The position numbers and the translations under genes are program-made. Below the pieces are notes generated by a model. It saw only the letters and a list, made by a program, of their open reading frames with translations. It was not told the origin of the DNA and made no database searches. Below, piece by piece: positions 23,301 through 33,087 of a stretch of 64,000 bases of DNA. The stretch is from Micropterus salmoides (lineage: Eukaryota; Chordata; Actinopteri; Centrarchiformes; Centrarchidae). Numbering within the stretch: position 1 is the first letter of the stretch; the number at the start of each line of letters is the position of its first letter. The stretch covers positions 5,469,490-5,533,489 of the forward strand of contig NW_024043372.1 in assembly GCF_014851395.1 (NCBI RefSeq). Reading direction: 5' to 3'.

Positions 23301-26300
23301 AACAATCAACCCCATACATTTCATTAAACAAGTAATTAAAGTGTAAAATAATTAAAGCATATGTGTGTTTGTGTAAGAAAAATTTAAATATATTTTAAAA
23401 AATTTAATAAAATAAATAAATAAAACATTAAGCATCTCTGTGTGTAAACAAAAATATATTAAAAAGTTAAAATAAAATAAATAAATAAAACAGTAAGCGT
23501 GTGTGTGTGTGTATGTGTGTGTGTGTGTGTTAAAAAAAATGAATGAGACACTTGTAGCTCATTTCCTGGACCAAAGTGACTTACAATTGCTATATATATC
23601 AGAGGTTGCACGCCTCAGGAACAACTAGGGGTTAAGTGTCTTGTTCATGGACACACTGATGGATGTATCACAATCTCACACATCAAAGGCATGTGGATTA
23701 TCCACTGCTCCATCACCACCCCTAAATTTAATATTTAAGTTCTGTAAATGTCCACTTAAATCTACTCAACACAAACAAATCTGAATGGTAATAACCCGTA
23801 TTTAACAGAGTCGTCTTTAACGTAACACTTACATTTTACCTCTCAGTCATGGCAAGAGCATCCCATTGGACCTGTTCTATTATGGCAAAAATCACTATAT
23901 TTTGGTCAATATTCAGATCACAATTAATTAACACGATTAGTCGTTGACTTTAGAAATATTTTTCAAAATTAAACAGTGGATTTCCTTAAAGTTTAAATAC
24001 AACTCTACTGAAAATCAAAAAAGTAAATGTAGTAACATGTTCAGTGGCATCACGGGCTTCACCGTGTCCTGTTATTCTGTTTTCTCTGCGTGATACATCA
24101 GAGTTTTGAACGTGCTTGATGACCAGCGACACACTGTCTGTGTGCATGCTGTCATATGCTTATGACTCTCTCCTGACTTATTTGAATGAGTTTAGGGTCT
24201 GCCACAGTGTGAAAGGATCGTCTAACAGCTGAATTGGTTTTAACTTTCTTGATGACAAAAAGCTCTCTGCCCATCATCTTTGCTCCAGCTGAACAAATAG
24301 GCCACATAACACACTGGATTATTAACACAAGTAAAAATGAGAACATCATTGTGAAACAGAATGTGTCACATTTTGTTTTACCTCAATTATCATATTTTCA
24401 TTGAAAGACAAAATAATAAAAAATTATACTGTATGTGAAGAAGCAAACTGTTCTTCATTACTAACTCAACACAGCTCCAGATGATGATGACTGTGTTTTA
24501 AACAGGTCTATAAAGACTGTTACACAGTAGACTGTATTCAAAGCAAATGTTTTGACTTGTCACAGTAGAAAAAGGTTTTATTAACAATAATGATGATCTT
24601 TTTCTATTTAAGTGTCCCAGTCAGTCATAACAGTGAGTCAGCATCATAAAATGGGAAATATTTCAGGCCTTTCTTTGTTTTTATATTTATATTTATATAG
24701 AAAATGTAAAACAATGTTAATTTTGAAAGGTTCTGAAAAATGATGCCAAATCCTGCTGGAAAAGGAAATCAGCATCTCTATCAAGCTTGTTAATAGATGG
24801 AAGCATGAAGTGTTCTAAAATCTGCTGGTAGACGCTGCTTTGTCAACTACTGTGTCTGCTGAGAGTCGTTGTAAGAGAGCATGTTTGAAATTATAAACCT
24901 TCTGCAGCAGAAGAACAAGAGGAGGGGGAAGAGGAACATTTACATGTATTCATTTAGCTGACACTTTTATCCAAAGCGACTTACAATTGCTATATATATC
25001 AGAGGTTGCACGCCTCTGGAACAACTAGGGGTTAAGTGTCTTGTTCATGGACACACTGATGGATGTATCACAATCTCACACATCAAAGGCGTGTGGATTA
25101 TCCACTGCTCCATCACCACCCCTAAATTTAAAATTCAAATTCTGTAAATGTCCACTTAAATTTACTCAACACAAACAAATCTGAATGTTAATAACGCATA
25201 TTTAATGTTTTTTAAACACGTCTGGACATTTTTTTGTGGTTTATCTTGCAGGTGGCTCTCAGGTCGTCGTTACTGTGATCGTCTGTGTAGCTGTGCTGCT
25301 GCTGCTGTTTGTGTTGATTTTGATCCTAATCTACAAACGTAAGAGTTATTACCAGTTTGCAGAAGAAACACAGAAAACCACATTTACACCAGCTCCAATG
25401 TAACTTACCTGGACAGTACAGGTGGATTAGGTAGCTAGAGAGACTGTGTCTAAATTTGATGAAAAGTGGTGAAATCAATCCATTTTATGTCCTTAAATCT
25501 ATTTGTTTATTTCTTTTTTGTTCTCTTCTTTTTTGTTCTTCCAGGATTTTCACATTTAATGAACACAAGAAAAGGAGCAGCAGCACAGAACATCAGAGAG
25601 GTCAGTGTATAAATGAATGTCTCTGTGGTAGGTGGAACAGATCTCACTGAACAAATTGTGCAAAAGCTGGATTACTCATTTCTGAATGATGCCTGATATT
25701 TAATTATTTGGGTTGGAAGTATAAGAAAAAACTTCTTGGACAAAGACAAAAATAATGTAAATAAATATTGGCCAACAAGGATGCAGCATTTTCACTCTTT
25801 CAGTGACAAAATCTCCCTTTTTGCTATGTGTGGAGATCCTGTTGTGTGTTTGTTATGCATATTTTACTTACCGTCGTCAGATTTAGATTCAGGTGCACTA
25901 TGATCTCAGATTACCAACTGGCAAGCACATTTCTTTCCAGTTTTCCTTCAGACTTTCTGAACAGAAACACAGGAGGATAACTTGTAAATGAAATATTCCC
26001 TATAAAGTATTATACTGTTACCACATGAGATAATGATCAGAAACCCACTGCAGAGTAGCTACAACAAGATATACTGTATTTCATTTCATATTTATTATTT
26101 CACTTGAATGAGAAAAATAATTTGTCTTTGAAATCTGAAATGTACAGATACCAGAGGTAAGTGAGCTTGTGACCGGGAGGCAGAATAAAATCAGGGTGTG
26201 GAAAGTAAACCAAACAGTTCTTGCCCTCCCTCATTTACCACCACCGAGGTGCCCTTGGGCAAGGCCCATAACCCCAGCAGACCAGGCTGCAGTTGTACTG

Positions 26301-27364
26301 GGCAACTTCCAGGTGTGAATGTGTAACAGTGTGAATGTGATCAGGGCCTTCCGGCACATATCAGAAGCCAGCCTCACTCCCAACTCGTCACATACGGACG
26401 CATGGTCAAGAATCATCGTTGTCACTTTGTAACACACAGGGGAACCCTTTAGCCTCATAGTTCAACGTAGTGGGGGAAGCCCTGTAGCGCCAGTTTAAGA
26501 TGGTAAAGGCACGTATATGAAAACACTGAGTAAGGAGGTGGTTGGGGTGGATGGAGGGCCAGAACCACGACTTTGAACCAGGAGAGCGGTGTTCATGTCC
26601 CATGTGAAACAAAGTTGTATATTTGTTGTAGCTAAGCGTTGGGAACTTGACCGTGGAGCCCTAAACGTCAAAAAATTACGCAAAAGGGGTACCCAGGGCG
26701 GTAAAAGGCGACACCTTAACCAAGCGTCAAAATGTGACACGTCGGGAGTGAGAATGTGTTGAAGATGCTGGTGTGGCACGGGGACAACCGACACAGCTAT
26801 TGTTCTTTTAAATTTTATTTTATTGAAAGCACCTTTTAAATTGGTTACTCCTGGCTTTGTACAAACCTGTGCTGATGTTTGCACTAGTCTGTAAAACCAA
26901 ATGACACCACAGTAAAACTAGAGGTCCTGGAATTAATCTTTCCAACTATTAATCTATTTGTAATTTAAATGATGATGTTGAGGATATTTTATATGGTCAG
27001 TACTTATTATATGGATTCAACATGATTTGTTCAGACTACATTTTTCATTCTTACTCGGTAGGATTATGTCTACGAGGAGATACAGCAGCCCGTCCAGGCT
27101 CCAGACTCAGGAAATGAGATGAACACGATTTATGCCACTGCCAACTTTCCCACAAACCCCTCTGCCTCGCTGCATTACTCTACCATCAACTTCCAAAGCA
27201 GCTCTGACAGAGTTGGTGGTGAGACAGTGATCCTCAAACCCAGCTCTGCTGCGTGCGAATATTCTACTGTGAAGCAAAATCCAGCCTACTGTACAGTCAA
27301 CCAGCCGTCCAGCTCTTCAGAGGATCCTCTCTACACAACAGTCAACAAGCCACAGCAGCACTGA
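14299..27364 (+). CDS. Gene B: most intact CD300/pIgR-like inhibitory-type receptor
   Basis: Exons: 14299-14338 signal peptide, 16799-17095 D1, 17368-17679 D2, 17792-18106 D3, 20566-20634 and 22816-22884 two stalk exons, 25252-25338 TM, 25545-25600 juxtamembrane, 27062-27364 tail with stop. All parts are open and all splice borders are GT/AG; the extracellular exons are phase 1. Domain order: signal, V, V, V, one or two Ser/Thr stalk segments, 21-residue TM, tail of about 120 residues. The tail has six YxxI/V-type or related tyrosines, one of them a canonical ITIM (LHYSTI). The TM has no charged residue, which fits an inhibitory receptor rather than one pairing with a DAP12-like adaptor. Odd: a 2.25 kb unit is tandemly repeated between D3 and TM. 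Ligand unknown. Confidence 0.8.
14339..16798 (+). other. Gene B intron 1
   Basis: Paralogous to gene A intron 1 in most of its length (for example 14545-15050 and 15850-16790). No exon supported. Confidence 0.5.
16799..17095 (+). CDS. Gene B exon 2, Ig V-type domain D1
   Basis: 297 nt, phase 1. EFTCKYPK ... EDSGTYTCKF; one codon shorter than in A. Confidence 0.8.
17368..17679 (+). CDS. Gene B exon 3, Ig V-type domain D2
   Basis: 312 nt. TTIRCNYTG, KFFCKDNGFIC, SSHDAGVYWCG. Confidence 0.85.
17792..18106 (+). CDS. Gene B exon 4, Ig V-type domain D3
   Basis: 315 nt, almost identical to the gene A exon. Read-through ends at VGE stop (18112-18114). Confidence 0.85.
18107..19308 (+). other. Gene B intron segment with inserted DNA
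   Basis: Relative to gene A, about 1.2 kb lies between D3 and the repeated unit. It contains an inverted pair ATGTAGGTACTGAC / GTCAGTACCTACAT near 18420-18475 and a GC-richer stretch to about 18910. No gene supported. Confidence 0.5.
20566..20634 (+). CDS. Gene B stalk exon, copy 1
   Basis: 69 nt after TTTTTTTCAG, phase 1 to 1; SPTSSTSPVISTQSTTVSAE then SRG. Ser/Thr-rich, likely O-glycosylated. Confidence 0.7.
22816..22884 (+). CDS. Gene B stalk exon, copy 2
   Basis: Same sequence, acceptor and donor as copy 1. Both can be included in frame, doubling stalk length. Confidence 0.7.
24841..24873 (+). pseudogene. Gene B stalk exon remnant
   Basis: Only the 3' part (GTCAACTACTGTGTCTGCTG...) and a GTAAGA donor remain; the acceptor half is gone and the last exon base is T instead of G. 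Confidence 0.55.
24939..25120 (-). repeat. SINE fragment, minus strand
   Basis: Starts CATTTAGCTGACACTTTTATCC and continues through GGGGTTAAGTGTCTTG; same family as 59084-59287. Confidence 0.6.
25252..25338 (+). CDS. Gene B transmembrane exon
   Basis: 87 nt; GGSQ, then VVVTVIVCVAVLLLLFVLIL and ILIYK. No charged residue inside the membrane span. Read-through would stop at 25401-25403. Confidence 0.8.
25545..25600 (+). CDS. Gene B juxtamembrane exon
   Basis: RFSHLMNTRKGAAAQNIRE; 56 nt, phase 1 to 0. Confidence 0.7.
26130..26760. repeat. Insertion of about 0.6 kb in the last intron of gene B
   Basis: Gene C runs straight through the equivalent place (about 42810-42845). The insert looks repeat-derived (GTGTGAATGTGATCAGGGCC-type SINE text near 26325-26350). 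Family not identified. Confidence 0.45.
27062..27364 (+). CDS. Gene B tail exon with ITIM
   Basis: 303 nt including TGA. Tyrosine sites in order: DYVYEEI, TIYATA, LHYSTI (canonical ITIM pattern), CEYSTV, AYCTV, LYTTV. Such sites bind SHP-type phosphatases when phosphorylated (established for ITIM receptors). Confidence 0.75.
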   Translation, partial: DYVYEEIQQPVQAPDSGNEMNTIYATANFPTNPSASLHYSTINFQSSSDRVGGETVILKPSSAACEYSTVKQNPAYCTVNQPSSSSEDPLYTTVNKPQQH

Positions 27365-29021
27365 GCAAAGCTCAGCCCTGTTAGGAATTTATGACATTTA
27401 CATGTATGGTCAAGATATTAAGTCATTTATTTCTGATGTGGTTGTTTACAACCATATTACAGCTGATTATTATCTTATTATTGGTATTGTTTTTAGTTTC
27501 GGACGATGGGTAACAACAAATGTTTGAAGAATTATGTTTATGAGCCACGTATTTCAATATTTTGACATTTATTCTCAAAAACGTATTTTGACATTTATGT
27601 TTTTAAGTAAATATTTCAACTCTTGGAAGGATTGCAGTGAAGTTTGGTTCAGACATTTACCGTATGTACCTCTCAGGATGAAATGTAATAACTTTGATTT
27701 TCATCTGGTGTCATCATCAGATCAAATGTTTATTTGTTCAATCCTTTATGATGAAATATCTGCACAACTAATGACTCATGGGCTTTGTATAGTAAAAGGA
27801 AAAGCTTTAATGAAATGAGACATGTTTTGTGTCATACTGTGTTTTATACAGTACAAACAACAGTCAGTGAAATGTTGCTGATTATTTACAATACCAGTAA
27901 CAGTCTCTTCATTTTATCTCTTACACTGAATTAACTGTATCTGCAGGGTTTGATTTATTTAATTTTAGTGCCATCTGCTGCCAATATTATGACTGACACT
28001 GTGGGAGATGACAATGCATGCTGCCACCTTTTCACCAAGACAACCTGTTTCCACAGAAAACATGTCATCAAAATAAATTGAAAGATGCAACTATCACCTA
28101 AAAATGTATAAATAGTAACTTAACCTTAGCATGCTGAATATCTAAATAAGATCATATTCTTTTGCTCCACTAGTGCAGTATCCTGTGTAACTATGGGTGC
28201 ATCACCTTGGCACATTTCTCAGATCAGAATAGAAATTCTCAAAACTACTTGTTCAACCTCCACATCATCTCGTCACCTGTGCACATCATAAAAAGCAATT
28301 TCTCATTCTTTTGAACAAATTGCCAATGCTTTGACACATCGATGCAAGTGATTATGTACAATTGTCTGCTGTTACCTACATTATCAATTGCTAATGTCAT
28401 GCTGATCACAATCTATTATACCAGTCTCTGTTGAAGAGTCTTATACACCAAAACATCTTGGCATAAGTTCATTGCATAAGTTGATAAATGCAAAGCGGTT
28501 GACCACGTTGTCAAAAATCAAAGTTAAATAAAGTCAAACTTTATTCATATTGTTCGCATACAAGTATAATTCAAATCAAATTAGCTTTATTGGCATGAAT
28601 GTGTAACAACAATATTGCCAAAGTATCATATAACAACATACTACATAAGAGCAATCAACCTCATACATTTCATTACAGTTTTTCTCGATTGCTTAAACAC
28701 ATCTGCCCACTCTGACATCACATTTTCAAAACAGTTAACACACAGGATAAAACTGAAGCTCAATGGCCAACGTGATTCATTTTGTTAGCAAAATGCTCTA
28801 ACACTCACAAAACATTAAAAACATGCAACATAAGCAAATATTTCCATCAAACGCCACAACTTGTGGTCAAATTTATTTTTTCTTTCACTCAATCATTAGG
28901 ACCACAATGGACAAGAAAATACAACCATCAATATGAAATATTCTACTTTACAAACTCAAATGCATACTGGAAATAAAAAAGCTACCAAAAGAAACTTATG
29001 GGTGGAAATACCTTTAAAAAA

Positions 29022-29049
29022 AAAATATATATATATATATATATATTTT
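29022..29049. repeat. (TA)n microsatellite
   Basis: Alternating TA run after an A tract. Confidence 0.8.
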
Positions 29050-29062
29050 TTATCTTTCACAT

Positions 29063-29718
29063 TCAGTCCATTCGTTCTTGACGATTATGCCACAGTTTCT
29101 CATCGATATCGCATTGAATGTTTTCCCTTGCAATGCACCGAGGGAAATACCTTCTTGCATGGCGTATCCATCTCTGGCAGTCCTCTGCACCTATTGCCAG
29201 GCAACCAGCATTCATTGCCTCCAGGAGGGGCATCTGCTCACATGGCCGGTGATCATGCACCTTCCACCTCCAAGCAGAGAAGAACTCCTCGAGTGGGTTC
29301 AGAAAAGGCGAGTATGCAGGGAGGAATTGCATCATAATACGAGGCTGTGCTGCAAACCATTCATTCACAAGGCGAGAGTGGTGGAAAGCCACATTGTCCC
29401 AAATTATGACATATGGAGCCTCGCCAGGCCTCAACCGCCCTCTCTCTTCGGGTGGAATCAGTATTTCTTTCAATGCATCAAGAAATGTGATTGTTGGCTT
29501 TCTGTATTGTATGGGCCAATAGTTGGTATGTAGCAAAGGACCCCATCATTGGAGAAGGCAGCACACATGGTGATCTTGGCAGCCCTCTGACCTGGTACTG
29601 TGACAGTGGCCCTCTGCCCAACGATGTTCCTCCTGCGTCTCCTCACTTCACAGAGGTTGAAGCTGGCTTCATCCACAAAAATGAATTTGTGATGTGCCCC
29701 TTCAGCTTCAAGCTCCAT
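29063..29718 (-). pseudogene. DDE_3-type transposase, frameshifted
   Basis: Two minus-strand frames, 29470-29718 and 29063-29536, overlap and together carry the catalytic triad: first Asp in FIFVDEASF, second in VIIWDNVAFHH, Glu in NPLEEFFSAWRW. The frame changes near 29490-29505, where one frame leaves homology and the other begins. The N-terminal DNA-binding part is missing or not recognised, so this copy is inactive. Known role of the family: cut-and-paste transposition at TA. Confidence 0.7.
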
Positions 29719-30699
29719 TATTCCCTAAGAAAAATGATCCATGCTTGCAAATAGCAACACAGAGGTGGCCTCTTTTATAGATGTATGAGGACTGACTGCT
29801 GATTGAAGAGTTGTGCAAATGAGTTTCACACAGGTGCATAGAGATCAACTGTGATTAGATGTTTTCTTTTTGTTCAGCAATTCAATAATGTGATGATGAA
29901 GATCAAGCAGATCCCAGTTTCATTTAGTGTGTCTTAGCAAATGAGCACTTGCTGGTTTAGAAGCATGTTTGGATTCAAATCTTTTCTTCACACTGTGTAA
30001 AAGAACAAAGATAAAGAGCAGTTGCACCACCTTTTCCCAACGCTGGAATTAAACCCAGTTCACCAGGGTAAAATCTACACTACCTGGGAAAAGACAACAG
30101 CAGGATCTGGTTTCACCTGAACATTATGAGACCAGCAGCTCAGACAGCTCAACAACATGATTATTATAAACTAAATTTCAGAAAGTTCATCCATCCAAAG
30201 TTTCCTCTCCATACTGATGAAGGGGAAGTTTCTGCAGGTTCCTTCCTCAGTCTGATCTTCTTCCTCTCTCTGGTTGTTCATCCTCATCAGTGCTGAAGAA
30301 GGTCCAGTGGGGAAGGACGCCGACCGGAGACCTGGAGACGTGGGATCAAACCTCGGCTCAGCTTGAGGTACGAGTTCAACCTTCAAGCAAAACTCCAAAC
30401 AAGCAATACAACTAAACCGTCCCAAATCGCTTTGCGTTCATTTCTTGTCATGAATTTCCGCCATTGTTCATCTGCAACAGAGCTGACCTTCAAGGGAACC
30501 TACAGCAGGTAAGTCCAGGTGGGGTCGAGCTAGCTGGCTTGATAAAAGCCAACTCATGCCACATAAAAGTAGCTCATGACACATATTCTCATGCTCAGCT
30601 ACTAAAAATACCAGAATGACAGCTGAAAAGCTCCATCGTAAAAGCAAATGCACATACAAATTCATTAAAAATTCGTGAAATTGTGACCATCATTAGCAC

Positions 30700-30830
30700 T
30701 CTGGTGCTACGGCTAAGGTGATAGCATGGTAAACTTTGATGTGCCATTTTAATGTGCGACAGGTCATGAGTTCAATCCCCAGCTTTGGGCAAGAGTAAAC
30801 TTGTCACAGCTTAAAACTCGCACACACCTG
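30700..30830 (+). repeat. tRNA-like SINE remnant
   Basis: GAGTTCAATCCCC (B-box-like) after GCTACGGCTAAGGTGATAGC; short and degraded. Confidence 0.35.
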
Positions 30831-31194
30831 TATGGTGTTTGAACATGATCAGTTTACATTTACTCATTTGGCAGATGCCTTTAACTTATAAGCATCAATA
30901 AAGTAAGTTTAGGGCCACATTTTAAAAATTCTGACGTTATTTAAAAACATTTGCATGGTCACAATCAATCAACAGTGTGATTGTGGAGGTCAGCGCGAAG
31001 ACTTTCTGGTACTGACACATTGCAGGATGCTCCTTTAATGGTTTCCTCTGCAGCCATTGTTATCATATTTTTCCGTGCATCACACATTCACACACTTAAA
31101 CACTGGTGGTGGAAGAGGAAGTCAGCTAGTGTTTGCTTAAGGGCGCATTTGCTACCACATTTTACAAACCACCGTTGTACTTCTTCGACATAGA

Positions 31195-31600
31195 ATCAGA
31201 ATCAGAAAGGGGGGGGGGCATGAGAGTTAGTGACAGTGGGGACCTGGGCTTTGTTGAGTAGGCCCACTGCAATCAGAAAGAAATTGTTCTTGTGGCGCGA
31301 GGTTTTGTTCCTGATGGACCGAGGGGAGTGTCAGAAACAGTTTGTGTCCTGGGTGGGAGGAATCGGCCACAATCTTTCCTGCACACTTCAGAGTCCTGGA
31401 GGCGTACGGGTCCTGAATAGTCCTGGAAAGTGCCAACCAGTCACTTCCTCTATCATAATCAGAGAGCAGTCTGTGGCAGGATGCAGCTAAAATGTCTCCA
31501 CCGTGGAAATATTTTATGGTGGAAAACAAAAGCAGTCCATTCACTTGTAATGTCTGCAATGACAGCATTTCACAAGGTGGTAGTAAAATATTTAAAAACA
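31195..31600 (-). repeat. L2/CR1-type LINE 3' end remnant
   Basis: The minus-strand frame 31227-31601 contains KIVADSSHPGHKLF followed by LPS, the conserved C-terminal text of L2/CR1-like reverse transcriptase ORFs. Further frame breaks follow. No upstream RT domain present. Confidence 0.5.
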
Positions 31601-32860
31601 TTGAAATTAAGAGTGATTACGGGGCTGTAGAGGAGCAGGCAGAGTGGAGGAACAGAGCTGCCCACGGAGGAGAGAGCCAGGGGCGGTGCCGGAGCTTTTG
31701 GACAAATAAACACCCCCAGTCGCTCCGGTACTGAGCCCTTTACCAGCAGGAGGAGTTCAGAGTTACTTTCTTTTATTATATTAACTTTTAAATTAAAATT
31801 TTTTGGGATTAAAAAGTTTATTCATCTTTACTTGCGCTTATTAACCTGTCTGCTGCAGTGAGCCACTGAATTGCTCTGTGATGCAACTTCATATACAAAA
31901 CAGGAGACTGCTTGGAGAAAAGTAAGCGAGGAAGTTGAACTACCTGGTAAGTTCAGAAAATACGTGTCTTTTACTTGACTCCAGCTATCGTTGTGCATAA
32001 CAAGTTAGCATATCGACACGAACAACATTTAGAAAAACAGCATTTTAAAGATGTTTTCTTGTCATCTTGCTGACAGACCTGACAAAGCATAAACTCATAT
32101 GTTTAACAAATCATCAATTAGTTAGTTTGGCATCATTGTGATCCGTTATTGCAATTTAACCACAGAAAAATGTTTGTTTTGGGTTCATACCGCTGTCGTA
32201 AACCAGATTATAGGCGAATATTTGAGAGTTATGTTTACTTGAAAAATTTGTGAATGAGTTAGATTTACATTAATTTATTTAGCTGATGCTAAAGTGATTA
32301 GTCTCTGTTACTGTACTAGATGTTGTTGATTCTTTTGTGTATGAGTCTTTTTCCATTTCCATGGATTATTCTGATTATTTTGGATTATTGCTTTTTTTTT
32401 TATGTTTTTTTTTTTTTCTTGTTCTTTGGAATTGTTATTCCCTAGACGGCCTGCCTCCTGTTTTGTCACATTCACTTGGATAAAATGAACACAGTAAATT
32501 TAACCTGCTCAGCCTTAGGGTCTGCATTTGAGTCCAAATCCATTATTCCTGTACCTGTGTTTGACAAAATCTAAAAATAACTCTGAGATTACTCAAATGA
32601 GACCTTGTCACTATATGTTTTACTTCATAGGTCAATACCTAGAATGTGAATAGTTCACTAAACCATAATAACCAATGAATAATACAAGCAACTATTAATG
32701 AACTTGGTAAAGCCTCATTTCCCATTAAGAAGAATGGTCTTGGATCTCTTTAGCAACATGCAATGTTACAACCAAGTGTGATATCAGTTCATAAACAAGC
32801 CTCACTTTAACACTACGTGGAGCGCTGTTGATCTGCTGGGACTGGCAGGGCTAATGCTCA

Positions 32861-32904
32861 GAATATACATAACCAAAGTGACAGTGACAGAAAGAGGAAG
32901 AAGA
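32861..32904 (+). promoter_or_regulatory. Candidate core promoter of gene C
   Basis: AATATACATAA followed by AGAAAGAGGAAGAAGATAGG, as in genes A and B at similar distance to the ATG. Confidence 0.3.
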
Positions 32905-33044
32905 TAGGAAGTTGGTGGGTAACATCTCAGGAAACAGGTCTGTCAAGAAACAGCAGATCAACCAACTAATGGAAACAGACAACTGACAAAACCAACTGGG
33001 GTTAAATAGTTTGACTGATGATTTTAACATCCAAGATCAACAAA

Positions 33045-33087
33045 ATGAGGAGCTTTCTTCTCTTCCTCCTCGTCTCACTGATGAAAG
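33045..33087 (+). CDS. Gene C exon 1, signal peptide
   Basis: MRSFLLFLLVSLMK, phase 1 donor GTAAAA. Confidence 0.7.

Larger units (their letters stand above)
19309..24465 (+). repeat. Tandem duplication, approx. 2.25 kb unit, two full copies plus a partial third
   Basis: CAGAGTCGTC starts each copy: 19309, 21558 and 23806 (periods 2249 and 2248). The third copy breaks off near 24465, where sequence jumps to ACTCAACACAGCTCC, the part that lies after the stalk exon in the other copies. Each full copy carries one stalk exon, one ATTCA repeat, one GT tract and one SINE fragment. Gene A has the single-copy equivalent at about 5571-7660. Confidence 0.85.
28676..29760 (-). mobile_element. IS630/Tc1-type DDE transposon remnant
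   Basis: The left end CAGTTTTTCTCGATTGCTTA follows TA within a repeat (CATACATTTCATTA) that is uninterrupted at 7156-7175, giving a paralogous empty-site comparison. The minus-strand frames below encode a DDE_3-type transposase split by a frameshift. The right end was not found, so the copy looks truncated. Confidence 0.65.
27365..32860. other. Intergenic B-C
   Basis: Contains the 3' flank of B (to about 28540), an interspersed repeat (about 28569-28675) interrupted by an IS630/Tc-like element (28676 to about 29760), a tRNA-like SINE remnant (about 30700-30830), an L2-type LINE 3' end on the minus strand (about 31195-31600) and the gene C 5' flank. No host gene recognised. Confidence 0.5.

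Noticed and set aside
19309..24465. CRISPR-like reading of the regular repeats in gene B and of the minisatellite
   Set aside because: Units are 2.25 kb or contiguous 12 nt without spacers, in a vertebrate genome.
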